Below, one piece after another: positions 22,331 through 32,477 of a DNA stretch of 64,000 bases. Position 1 is the stretch's first letter. Every line of letters starts with the position of its first letter. The stretch is from Physcomitrium patens (Eukaryota; Streptophyta; Bryopsida; Funariales; Funariaceae). The stretch is taken from positions 4,763,482-4,827,481 of the forward strand of contig NC_037275.1 of NCBI RefSeq assembly GCF_000002425.4. The letters are read 5' to 3'. The notes under the pieces were generated by a model. The model searched no databases and was not told the DNA's origin. It was given only the letters and a program-made list of their open reading frames with translations. The translations under genes were made by a program, and so were the position numbers.

Positions 22331-22862
22331 TCAATTATTATTAAATCTTCATTAAGAACTTTTTTCAAATGATTTCTCTTTTTATAAATTTCACATGTGA
22401 ATAAAAATTTAATTGGAGCAAAAAAACTAAATCATCTTTTAAAAACTTGAAGATAGCATTTATTTTCGTATGAATTTATATTACAATAATTTTTTCAAAG
22501 GATTCTTCATGGAAATAGATAAATCAAACTTTATTATAAGTGTTGTTTTGTCACAAATTGGAGTAGATGTCAAGCTCCACCCTATACCTTTTCATTCCAA
22601 AATATTTTCAATAACCAAGATTAATTATAATTTTTTGACAAAGATTTTCTTGCAATTGTAGATTCATTTTAAGAATAACATCATTATCTAAAAGACGCCT
22701 TGAGTCAAGTCATTGTATATCAAATTATAAGAAATTCAAATATTTCATGTTAATATGTGTTTTAAATCATTGTTAAGCCCATTCTAGCATGTCTTTATCA
22801 AGATTTGATTTTAGGATTACTTATCAATTCAAAAAACAACAAAATTTGTCAAATATCCTTTT
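22331..22862 (+). pseudogene. Gy3 RNase H, interrupted by a solo LTR
   Basis: The frame 22470-22661 includes FFMEIDKSNFIISVVLSQIG, with the first RNase H Asp, and HPIPFHSKIFSITKINYNFL. Decayed sequence continues to 22862 and is cut by the 22868-25041 LTR. It resumes at 25042 as the RNase H/integrase linker (compare Gy4 9040-9130). Confidence 0.7.
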
Positions 22863-23704
22863 TAGACTGTGACCTCTCAATTATATTCTAGAAACTAAAT
22901 TTTTGTTATTTTCCTATTTTATGATAATTAGACATGTTAGATTAGAATTTATACAAGTAGAATCTAGTTTTATTGAATTTTCGGAATTCAACCCTTGATG
23001 GTATAAATTATAGCCTAATTCCTTGAATTAGATTACTTAGGACTAAAGTGATAAGAATCAAAAAATTAGAATAGCAACTTAGTTTAATAATTTAGAGGTT
23101 ATTAGTCATTACCATGAGGGTTGACTAAAAGCCTATGAGTGTACCTATAATCATTCACATGATTTAGGAGTTGGAATTATAATTCTCTAAAAGATTTAGG
23201 AAAGTTAACAATGATAATTTTGAGTTGTCCTCCAAATTTGACAAATTCAAGTGACATGGTTGTTCTTCTTATTAATGGAGTCTTTTTAATGCAATGGTGG
23301 CATTGGATTTATCTTTTGGAGAGAAGAAAATAAGATTAGCACCTTCTCCTTCAAAATACAAGTAAAGTAATGAAATTCTCAATTTGAAGAATTTTACAAA
23401 AAATTGCCAAGATCCTTGTAAGTAAAAACTTCCATAAAAATTATAATTGAGCATGGATTGAGGCATGTGAGTAGTCGATCTTAGCTTAAAAAGGTGTTTT
23501 GAATACAATAGTGAAGTTAGATTTACCAAAAAAATTCTTTCTTGACCACTTACAAGAGCCATCAGCCTTGATAATGAGATTGGCTCTTGGATGAATGAAG
23601 GTTGTAGATCTAGATTAGGGATCTTAAAAATCAAGGGTGGAGATGTAGCCACCCTTCTACAAGCCTCCACTCAATTGTATAAGAGAGGCTTGGTTTTCGA
23701 AGCC

Positions 23705-23732
23705 CTCTCTCTCTCTCTCTCTCTCTCTCTTC
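23705..23732. repeat. CT microsatellite
   Basis: About 14 CT units inside the solo LTR 22868-25041. Confidence 0.9.
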
Positions 23733-24559
23733 TTTTGGATGAAGAGCAAAGCCATGCCAAAATTTGGTCAAAATCCTAATCTTAATTTTATTTAGATTTT
23801 AAATCTCATTGTGAACCTTATAATTGTGTGTGTATGGATTTTGAATTGTTAAGGATGGTCATTAAGTTTTAAAATATGGCTTATTGAGATAGATAGCTCC
23901 TCCACCCTCTAAATATTCCTAGGGTTTCAATGGCCTCGGATTTTCCTCAATTAATCACTCAGTTTCTTTTGTTTTGATGTAAAATTCTAAATAGTTGTAA
24001 ATTTTGTTGTTAGCTTTTTGATAAAATAAGATTCGCTTGATTTGGAATAAGAAGGAGTTTTTGGTGAATTTTTGAATTTGCGGGAGTCGACTACCTCTAG
24101 AGTTTGAATCAATCAAGTTTGGAAAGGCATTTTTTAGTGCCTGATAATTGACTTTATTTGAAATTTTGAGATCATCAAGATTTATAAGCTAAGCTTTGAA
24201 AAGAATAAGTTTTGTTGAATTTAAAGATAATTTGAATTTTTAGTGAATTATTAAGTGAAGAGAGTTGGTCGCCACGGTAGTTTGGATCACTCAACTTCAA
24301 AGGAAGAATCCTCACAATTGAATCATTACATTGCAACAAGAATTGTTGGATAAAAAGTGTCTTTAAGTTATCCTTGCAATAAGTTAAAAAAACCATTCTA
24401 ATTGAAGCTGATTATAAATTTTGGCAAATTTTGGAATAGAAGAGGGTTGCTGTCTTTAATCCTTGCGTGTTGTTAAGGTACCTTCGCTTTCACCTCTCTT
24501 ATTTTATTTTTATTATCATCTTCATAGTGACTTGTAATCTCTACATTTCACCTTTTGGC

Positions 24560-24800
24560 TAATAAATTTTAAGTTTAACTTTTAACCTTTAATATTCTCA
24601 CTTTAACTTTTAATTTTAACTTTTAACTTTAACTTTCAAACTTAAATTTTATTTTAATTCTTAAATTTAATTTTTAATTTTAACTTTTTAACTTAACATT
24701 TTAATTTTTAATTTTAACTTAAATTTTAATTTTAACTTTTTAACTTAATTTTTAACTTTAACTTTTAACTTAACTTTTAATTCAAACTTCAGTTTTTATT
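24560..24800. repeat. Degenerate TTTTAACT/TTTAACTT simple repeat
   Basis: Some 240 bp consist of variants of TTTTAACTTTAAC inside the solo LTR. It looks like a slippage-derived low-complexity tract. Confidence 0.8.
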
Positions 24801-25046
24801 CTTATAGTCAATTAATAGTAATAACTTAGTTAATTATTTTTAATATTTTTGTATAGTAAATTTTATTTAATATTTAAATTTAATATTAATAACCATTGTT
24901 TGGAAGGCATTAATTTGAATTGAACTATAAACATCCACATTTAAATTAATTCAACAATTTCACAATTAAGAGTCCTTGTATTCCACCTCCTAAACCTATT
25001 ATGTGGCATCAATTTAATGAGTGGTGAATTTGAGGCTCACATAGAT

Positions 25047-25365
25047 GTTCATATCTTGTACCAAAAGAAGGAGGTGCATCTTTTAATCAATAAAAAATGA
25101 TTTTCTTAAAGTCAAAGCATCTTCATCTTTGAGCAATAAAATCAACATTGATTGTTGATTCAACCTTTGTTAAGTAAATTCAATCAAGTATATCTTCTGA
25201 TTCTTTTATTTATGATATTAATAATAATTTTTTAAAATATCATCAAACTTCTAAGTTTAAATTTAAAAATAATCTATTCTATTCTTAAAAATAATTATAT
25301 ATTCTTAAATATAGAGCATAATTACGTATTCTTTAAGCTAATCATGACTTTCCAACAGCCAGATA
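25047..25365 (+). pseudogene. Gy3 RNase H/integrase linker and HHCC start
   Basis: The text parallels Gy4 9040-9350 (a counterpart of GATGCATCTTTTGATCAACA at 25072 and of the following stretch to 25360) but has stops in all frames. It ends in the first His region of the zinc-binding domain (NHDFPTARY-like), where the Tc1-like transposon inserted at a TA. Confidence 0.7.
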
Positions 25366-25570
25366 CAGTGATTCAAAAAACTATTTTAATATTGATATAT
25401 TTTAGAAATAATGGTATATTACAAATGAATTGTAGTGAATAATGACATATAGTTTGTATAGCAAATAAAGTATTCTTTTACAACTATGAAATGAGCCCAG
25501 ATTGAAAAAAATCCATTAGATAATTATAGAGCTATGAATAATGTAATTTGAAACATTATTAAAATATGTT
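25366..25570 (+). repeat. Left terminal inverted repeat of the Tc1-like element
   Basis: It begins CAGTGATTCAAAAAACTATT and shares GCTATGAAATGAGCC and further blocks with the reverse complement of 28120-28328. Confidence 0.85.
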
Positions 25571-26233
25571 TTTGAATGTGATATCCAATTACATATCAAT
25601 ACTTTGTAGGACCTCTTTTGGCCTTGATAATTGCTTCTTACATCCTAGGCATACTTTCTATTAATTTTTGGCATAAAACTATTTCAATATTATTCTATTT
25701 TGTAGCTATTTTTTTTCATAATTTCCAAACTCCCATTGGTTTTATCTTCTATGTGTTGAGTTGGCATTTGAAGTACTTGTAAAGATATTCAATAGAATTA
25801 AGATGAGGAGACTAAGCAAACTACTTCCATGTTGATTTTGAATTATGCTTAAAATTGTTATCTTACTAAAAAATCACCTCTTCTTTAAAAATGCCAAATT
25901 CTTCAATTTTAGGGTGCAAGTTTTTTTCAAAATATTTCACAAATTGCTTGGCATCCATTCTCTCCTCAACCTTTGCCATCCTCTCAATCCTATTCTATCC
26001 CATATAATTCCATATTATTATATTTTTACCCCCATGCCTAACTATTTTTTAGAACTTTTTGTTAAGCAAGAACTGATTTTTTTGTTTTTATGCCCACTTT
26101 TTGCCATGTAATCCAAATCTATTGATTTTTTACCTATTCTGACCAAATAACCTTCTTTTAATCCTCCATAGTCCATTTATTGTACTTCAGAGCAAAATCC
26201 AAGTGTTGTTTCTAATGGAATGTAGATAGTAAT

Positions 26234-26264
<31 letters not shown>

Positions 26265-26560
26265 CCCTCAACATGGCTTTTAATATTCCATTTATTGAGA
26301 ATATTTTGAATGGTTTGGATTGACACAAGATTAATGATAATATTGTTAAGGTTTTTAGCAACCTCAACAGTATTTTCAGCCTTCATAATGTTGATTTGAC
26401 AAACAAATGTCCTTTCATCTACTGTAGTGAACTTCTTTGGTCTATCTAATTTAAGGTTCTTTTTATTAAAAGTAATCTTTTTTTAGCCTAAAAATAGTAG
26501 CTTTATTTTAGCCAAGTTTAATAATAATTTTGCTATAAGATTTTTGAAAATAAAAAAAAA
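25560..26560 (-). pseudogene. Tc1-like transposase pseudogene
   Basis: Minus-strand reading gives, in order: a first helix-turn-helix region (AKLLLNLAKIKLLF, about 26490-26550), RPKKFTTVDERTFVCQI (about 26390-26445), a second one in the frame 26177-26386 (VSIQTIQNILNKWNIKSH), the segment LDFALKYNKWTMED (about 26160-26205), IWSE where the family has WSDE with the first catalytic Asp, EEVIFQ then DNNFKHNSKS (about 25830) with the second Asp, and SPHLNSIEYLYKYFKCQL (about 25780) with the third acidic residue. Stops, frameshifts and an apparent deletion of about 12 residues between the last two catalytic residues inactivate it. A run of Lys codons comes from an A/T slippage tract. Confidence 0.85.
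26236..26264. repeat. Poly-T tract (29 bp)
   Basis: A homopolymer inside the transposase pseudogene; on the minus strand it would code for a run of Lys. Confidence 0.95.
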
Positions 26561-26569
26561 ATAAGGTGA

Positions 26570-28005
26570 TGTTGTCTTAGAGAGAGTAGTGCCAAGGTCG
26601 AGAGAATTTGCCTTAAGAAAGTGCTAGGCTTTTAGCTATCACTAAATGCTCAACCAAGCCTTTAGATAGAAAAATACTAAGTCTATATATAAATTTTTTC
26701 CTATAGGAGCAATTACATCAATATATAAGCCTTAAGTATCAAAGATCACCAAAAATGTGATAAAAATATTATAAAAACTTCTATATCCTTAAGGTAATTT
26801 TTTTTCAAATTTCAACAGTTCATATCTCATGATCAGACTATCTAAATAAATCCAAATTTTATATAAAATACTGATATACTTTTAAAAACTATCACAATAA
26901 ATTTTAAATCTAAATTTATTATAGATCTTGAGATATTACTAAAATTTTAATAATAGCATCAAACCCTTGTTTACATATACTTATGTATGAATTTCTTTAT
27001 ATTTCACAAACTAAGTATTTAAATACTATAAATTTTTAATATATAGATTTTTACCTTAATAACAGATAATTTTAGAAATTTTTAGCCAAAATTTCATCTA
27101 GAAGTTTAAGATATGGCTCCAACCATTACTATCAATAAAACAACTCACTTACTACCTCTAAATTACATGCACTGTCTTCAACTCTCTATAACTTCTTCAT
27201 ACAAACTTTAAATAAAAAAATTCTTTTACAAAAGATATAGATCTTAAAATTATCATTACAATCACATCTTTTGATCTCAAAAATCTATCATAAAACTCCT
27301 TGTATCCTCAAAATAGCAATACTATATCTTAAAAAATACTTTAATTTCAAATGGCTCTAACTTCATCACTTTAATTCCAAATCTTCTAAAATTTGTAAAA
27401 AAATCATAGTCCAAATCCTGAACTTTACAATTCTTACGTCCAATTCTCAAATATCTAATTTAAAATTTCTGAAATCCATATTATAGACATAAACAACCTA
27501 CTAAATATCTATTGGACATGGCTTTCAACCAATAGAAATAAAGATCTTTACCTTTTGCCTTCATTTGACCATGCCTTAATTTCATCCTCCCTCTAAGCTT
27601 CTTAGTAGTTTAGATTTTCATTCTTAGGCTTCTACCTTCTCTTAAAACTCTATACTAAATTTCTAAATCTTATAGAATTTAAATACTATAATAAAAATAG
27701 ATAAAATTTAAAATAAAGTTTTTTATATCCACTTTTTTAAATTAATTTATTAACCATTCTAACATACATCAAGAATTATGAATATAAAAGTCTAATACTT
27801 TCTATGGAAGTTTTTAGAAGTATAAAGAAGTTTCTAGAAGTCTAAAGAGGCTTTTAGAAGCCTTCTAAAAGATTATGGAAGATTCTACAAGTATCTAAAA
27901 GGTTCTAAAAATTTATAGAATATTCTTAAAGGCCCTAAAATGTGGTAATTTGGAATATATTTGTGCTAGAAATTGTGATTAAAAATGGTGATTTTATAGT
28001 TGCTA
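26570..28005 (-). repeat. Possible LTR-like insert within the Tc1-like element
   Basis: About 1.4 kb stand between the transposase start and the right inverted repeat. A block at 27050-27190 matches Tgt3 at 36920-37025 (for example ACTTACTACCTCTAAATTAC against ACTTACTACCCTTAGATTGC). The left end TGTTGT at 26570, with TTGCCTTAAGAAAGTGCTAG downstream, resembles a reverse-complemented Tgt end. GGTGA stands on both sides (26565-26569, about 28006). The right terminus does not show ACGACA, so the limits are tentative. Confidence 0.45.
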
Positions 28006-28119
28006 ATAAGCATTAATAATGTCATAAGATTAGTTTTAATATTGTCATAGTAAATTTGATGATGATAGAATGATATAATATTGAATAATTGATAGAATCC
28101 AAAAATTAGACACTACACT

Positions 28120-28328
28120 CAAAAAATTGTTTCAATACTATTTGAAGTTAGATTGGTTATAGCTCTGTAATTATTTGATGGATTCTTTTTAACTTAGGCT
28201 CATTTCATAGCTATAAAAGAGTAATTTATTTACTATACAAACTACTTGTCATTATTCATTACAATTCATCTATAATACTTAATTCTTTTTAAAATATATT
28301 AATATTAAAATAGTTTTTTGAATCATTG
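28120..28328 (-). repeat. Right terminal inverted repeat of the Tc1-like element
   Basis: It ends AATAGTTTTTTGAATCATTG next to TA. It matches the left repeat over about 200 bp with mostly transition differences. Confidence 0.85.
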
Positions 28329-28330
28329 TA

Positions 28331-29160
28331 TTTTAGATATAATAAGATTTTAGAACTAATATTGAAAGATTTTTGGTGGCTACAAATTTAGAAGGTAATT
28401 AAAGACTTTGTATAATTATGTGATATTTGTTCAAGCTCAAAAACTCTTTGTCATTAATCTTATAGACTTCTTTAACTATTACCTATTTCAGAACAACCAT
28501 GGTCTTTTATTTCAATGGATTTTATTATGGATCTTACAATCTCAGATTTGTATGATTTTATATTTGTAATAATAAATCATTTTATCAAAATGGTATATTT
28601 TGTATTATATATAAAATCTATCATAAGTAAAGAAATAGCTAAATATTTTTTGACAATATCTATCATGATCATGGATTGCTCAAAGATATTAGATTAGATA
28701 AAAGGACTCAATTTGCATCAAGATTTTAGAGAATTCTTTTCAAGATTCTAAAAGTAGATATAAAACTCATTTCAACTTTTTATCTTCAAATTAATGTATA
28801 AAAAAAATAGATGCATCAAGTTCAAGAACAGTATTTGAGGTGTATCATTAGCTATCATGAAGATGATTAGACAACTCTTTTGCTATTGGCAAAATTTATG
28901 TATAATAATTTAGTATATTTTTTTATTCAAAAAACACCTTTTTTTTGCCAATTATGGTTATCATCTATGGTTTGATACTTTTGACTTCTCAAAAGTTTAT
29001 AATCTTTTAGTAAAAGATTTGGCAAATAATTTGTGAAAGCTATATGCAACAATGAAGGTGTAATTAAAAGAAGCTCAAGAACAACAAAAGTTTAATGCAG
29101 ATTCCTATTATAAGAAATAACTACTATTCATTGTTGATGACAAGATACAGCTACTTTCAT
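28331..29160 (+). pseudogene. Gy3 integrase
   Basis: After the transposon, integrase continues with the zinc-binding Cys pair region, then the frame 28515-28697 (MDFIMDLTISDLYDFIFVII, then FIKMVYFVLYIKSI), which contains the first catalytic Asp. Later parts corresponding to SDRRTQF and the Glu region (28680-28860) are present but mutated. It is on the plus strand and co-linear with Gy4. Confidence 0.8.
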
Positions 29161-29369
29161 GCAATATCAAGACTATTTGTCCTTATGATAAGTTAGACTA
29201 TTTCAGCTTGGATCTTTTGCTATTTGTGAATAAGTCAATCTTATTGCTTATTGATTACATCTATCAAAGTCTATGAAGATCCATCCCATATTCTACGTAT
29301 CTCTTTTTGAGCCATGTAAGATAGTGAATATCTTAAAAAGAAAACAAATGCCACCTCTTTCTATAGAAG

Positions 29370-30127
29370 TGGATAATAATCAAGAGTTTGAAATATAAGA
29401 AGTTTTAGATTTATGGAGGGGCGAAAATAGATTGGAATATTTTATTCATTGGTGCAGATATGATATTAAAGAATGTACATAAGAGCCAATAAAGAATCTT
29501 ACAAATGCAACAAAGAAGGTTGGGACTTTTCATCAATATCATTTATTAAAATCAAGATGAAGAATAGTAAATCCTTGTTATAAAAAAAACAAGATCCAAA
29601 AAATATAGAATTTTATCTTCTATTCTTTTTTATAATTTCTATGTATTTGTGATACTAAAGAAATAGAAAAAAAACAACCAAGAGATTCAACTTAAGAGAT
29701 ATTATTTGCTAATTTATTAGATTAGATATTATAATTATTACAATCTTCAAGATAATGTAATCAAAATGAAAATCCTCAAGAATGACATATCCTTCTTCAA
29801 ACAAATAATAAGATATAATGTATTCGATATCACGATCTTAGAAGAGATTCTCAATATTTGATGATTTTATTTGAGGTAAAAATGGTTTTCAATGATATTT
29901 TAAATATTTTATTTAAAAAGACTTATGAAAGCTTTAAAAATGTTCAAATAATAGGATGATTTTTTTTGTCATAATATAGAATACTATTAATAATTGAGAA
30001 GACTTATCAACCATCTTTGAAGAGAATAAAAATCAGAGTATGTAACAAATATAATTTGCCACATCTTAGATTTTTTCAACATATGCTGACTATTTTTCAT
30101 GAAACTTGTCTCTTAAAGGAAGAGTTA
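29370..30127 (+). pseudogene. Gy3 chromodomain and 3' ORF remnants
   Basis: Chromodomain traces RLEYFIHW and YDIKECT with NLTNATKKVGTFHQ are visible at about 29370-29565. The 3' ORF of Gy4 has a decayed counterpart at about 29640-30115, where only parts such as ENKNQSM (for REQRSEY) can be read. A purine-rich tract AAAGGAAGAGTTA (30115-30127) precedes the 3' LTR. Confidence 0.65.
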
Positions 30128-30638
30128 TGTCATAGATATAAATATTTATTTTAATATTAATCTATATACTTAAGTAGAAATAAGTAAAAGTATATTTATT
30201 TCATAATATATTCTAAAAAAGCCATTATTTCACAAGTTAACCATGTCCCTTACATGTTAGTAGCTTATAGAATAAGTTAACTATGTGGCATATTTATAAA
30301 AAACCTATCTTGCAAGTTAAAATACGTGTCTTACAAAGTCAATATATTTTAGAGGTTTTATAGAACATCGCCATATATCATATATACTGTATACTCTATA
30401 GAACATTGCCATATAGCTTTTAGTCAGGTAGTATATATGAAGGCAAGAATGAAGCCTTCTTCATTCTTGTCAATAAATTTTTAGTCTTTAGTCTTCTTTC
30501 AAGACTTTTTAATTTTCTTCTCTTTTGCAATAGCTATTTTGATTTAATACTATATCATCTTTAAGTGATTTTTTAATTATTTTGAGTGATATAAGAGTGT
30601 ATTAAGGATTTATTTTTTTGAGATTCATGTTCTTGATA
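30128..30638 (+). repeat. Gy3 3' LTR
   Basis: It starts TGTCATAGATATAAATATT and ends TCTTGATA. It contains the GGAGGT-like box, a TATA box (about 30431-30438) and CATTCTTGTCAA near 30462-30473. A short internal duplication of TATAGAACATxGCCATATA (about 30360-30417) is seen only here. Confidence 0.8.
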
Positions 30639-31081
30639 GTGATTAGGCACTGACATTGCAAGATTAGATCAATGCTTGATTGGTAGTAGAATTCACAAAA
30701 ATTGATAGAATTAAATACTTCTAATATATAAATTAAAAAAAGTTGAGTATGAAATCCATACACCATTGTTATTGTGATGGTCTATTGGCCTTCAAATATA
30801 TAATTGGTGAAGATATTTTCCATACTTTACTACATAAAAAAAGAATGAAAGTATTAGTATAAAAAATAATTAATATAATTTCAATAGTGGTTGAAATAAA
30901 ATTGATGCATTATTCAAATAGACCAACTAAAAATAAGATAGTATCAAGGGCATAAATCACAATAATAAAAATCTCAAAACATTCTTGTATTACTTAAGAA
31001 AATTAAATATTTATTCAAATATTATATAATATTAGAAATAAATGGCTATTACTAAAAACAAGAAGAATCAAGCTCTCTCTT

Positions 31082-31113
<32 letters not shown>

Positions 31114-31120
31114 AGTGATA
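30639..31120. other. Unassigned AT-rich stretch at the Gy2/Cop1 boundary
   Basis: The first 30 bp look like the continuation of the Gy2 primer-site region. The rest should hold the Gy2 LTR or the Cop1 3' LTR, but I could match it to neither. It ends with a CT/AT microsatellite (31073-31113). Confidence 0.4.
31073..31113. repeat. CT/AT microsatellite
   Basis: CT units pass directly into AT units near the left limit of Cop1. Confidence 0.9.
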
Positions 31121-31239
31121 GATAGTTTTTCTTAATTTATATGTTTTTTATTATTCTAAAGCCAATCTTATTTATCATAGGTAAAAAATTGACTCTTTCA
31201 AGTAACTTTTGTAATGACGTCAACTTCTTGTTTTTTGGT

Positions 31240-31410
31240 TAAAATATGTGTTACTTCAATTTCTTTAGATATTATCTTTTTTTAATGAAGTAGTGTTGGA
31301 TCTTGATGTATTTGATTCTTATATGTAATATAAGATTCTTTACAAGTTTAGTGATATTGACGTTGTTGTAGATGAGAGACATTGGATTTATTATTTTTAT
31401 ATTAAAATTA
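31240..31410 (-). pseudogene. Cop1 RNase H fragment
   Basis: Minus-strand reading gives YNNVNITKLVKNLILHIRIK followed by YIKIQHYFIKK, the copia signature (DNxSAIxLAKNPVxHxRxKH, IxxxxHFIR), and then HILTKKQEV, which corresponds to the DIFTKPL end of copia Pol. Stops break the frame. Confidence 0.8.
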
Positions 31411-32477
31411 TGTAGTATCCTTGTCTATATGATATCTTTTATTGTTTTGCTCATAATCTTGTACTTTGTTTCTATTGTTGAAGTCACTACTATAGATTGA
31501 AATATATTTTTTTATGTAATTAGCACATTTCTAAGTTTAATAAAAAAATTGATAGTTGATTTTTTTCCATCCAAGTCACGTATCTAGTTTGAATTAAAGA
31601 ATATATTTATTTTCATGTTATTCTATTTTAAAAAGAAGATGCCTAAATCACTTGTCCCTTAGAGACATCATAAGTTCTTTTTTGCCTCATTCATATGAGC
31701 TTGAAGTAGTTTGATTATAAAGCAAATGAATACACATACCACATATAATAACTCTATTTTAGTATATATAATAAATATCTAATGTATAAGTTATGATTTG
31801 TATTACTATGATGAAGTCCAATAGTAGCAATATGCAAGTCTATGTCTATATACCTAGTTCATTTGGATTATTGCAATTAATATATTATTGTTTTCAATTT
31901 GTAAACTAATTCTTTATTCTTATCAACTTCAAAGCCTTGGAGATGTATCATATAGACTTCTTTCATTAAGATTCTATTCAAGTTTATAGCTTTGATATCA
32001 AGATGTATTAGTTGCTAATGTTTCTAAGTTATTAGGATAACAATTATCTTTATTATAGTCTATTTGATTGTTGGTGAAAACGTGTTTTTAGAAGTCATGG
32101 CCTTATCTTTGTTGGAAACTTCATATCACAAGTCTTATTTGAATTATTCAAATGTTCCATTTACTTTCAATTTTTTTCAAAAACTCACTTTGTGGTTATC
32201 ACTTTCTTGTATGGAAATAAAAATATTAAGTTCTAAGTCTAAGAAGTTATATTTATTCTGTATTGGTGCTTGCTAGCTTGGTTTTTTGTAAGCTTGATTA
32301 AAGTTTGTTAGTTTTGAGGTGATATTCAATAAAAAAATATATTCCTATAAGTAATTGGAGACTCTTTTTAGTCTAAATGAGGTACAAATAAACAATAAGG
32401 TGGTAAGTGTTGGTCTTTATTATCTTAAGGATTGTGAATTGTCTTTGTGTAGTAGAAGTGGAGATGCAACCAGACAT

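Larger units (their letters stand above)
22868..25041 (+). repeat. Solo LTR, TGTGACCTC...GAGGCTCACA, 2174 bp
   Basis: The insert begins TGTGACCTC and ends GAGGCTCACA, a terminal inverted pair. It is bounded by TAGAC (22863-22867) and TAGAT (25042-25046), a 5-bp duplication with one C/T difference. Gy3 reads continuously once it is removed. No retroviral protein is visible inside, so it is a solo LTR or an unusually long non-coding element. It contains a CT microsatellite (23705-23732) and a T-rich run of TTTTAACT-like repeats (about 24560-24800). Orientation is not certain. Confidence 0.7.
25366..28328 (-). mobile_element. Tc1-like DNA transposon with about 200-bp inverted repeats
   Basis: Left end CAGTGATTCAAAAAACTATT and right end AATAGTTTTTTGAATCATTG are inverted copies. 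The similarity continues for about 200 bp (25366-25570 and 28120-28328). TA is present on both outer sides (25364-25365, 28329-28330), as expected for Tc1/mariner. The transposase pseudogene is on the minus strand (25560-26560). Removing a probable later insert (26570-28005) leaves about 1.5 kb, an ordinary Tc1 length. It interrupts the Gy3 integrase. Confidence 0.85.
5754..30638 (+). mobile_element. Gy3: chromodomain Ty3/gypsy host element split by four insertions
   Basis: Pieces of one element in one orientation can be joined across the insertions: 5' LTR (5754-6157 plus 11670-11678), leader, gag and protease start (11679-13155), protease end, RT and RNase H (21134-22862), RNase H/IN linker (25047-25365), integrase, chromodomain and 3' ORF (28331-30127) and 3' LTR (30128-30638). 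Each break is closed by a target-site duplication (TCATA, CCGT, TAGAC/TAGAT, TA). Subtracting the insertions leaves about 6.3 kb. The element's own duplication is probably GTGAA/GTGAT (5749-5753 and 30639-30643). It is very decayed, with many stops and YLNN for the RT YLDD box, which fits its position as the oldest member of this nest. Confidence 0.8.

Noticed and set aside
25845-26111. Plus-strand frame of 88 codons
   Set aside because: It is antisense to the Tc1-like transposase.
32064-32276. Plus-strand frame of 70 codons
   Set aside because: It falls in the region where minus-strand copia RT is expected and has no recognisable motif.
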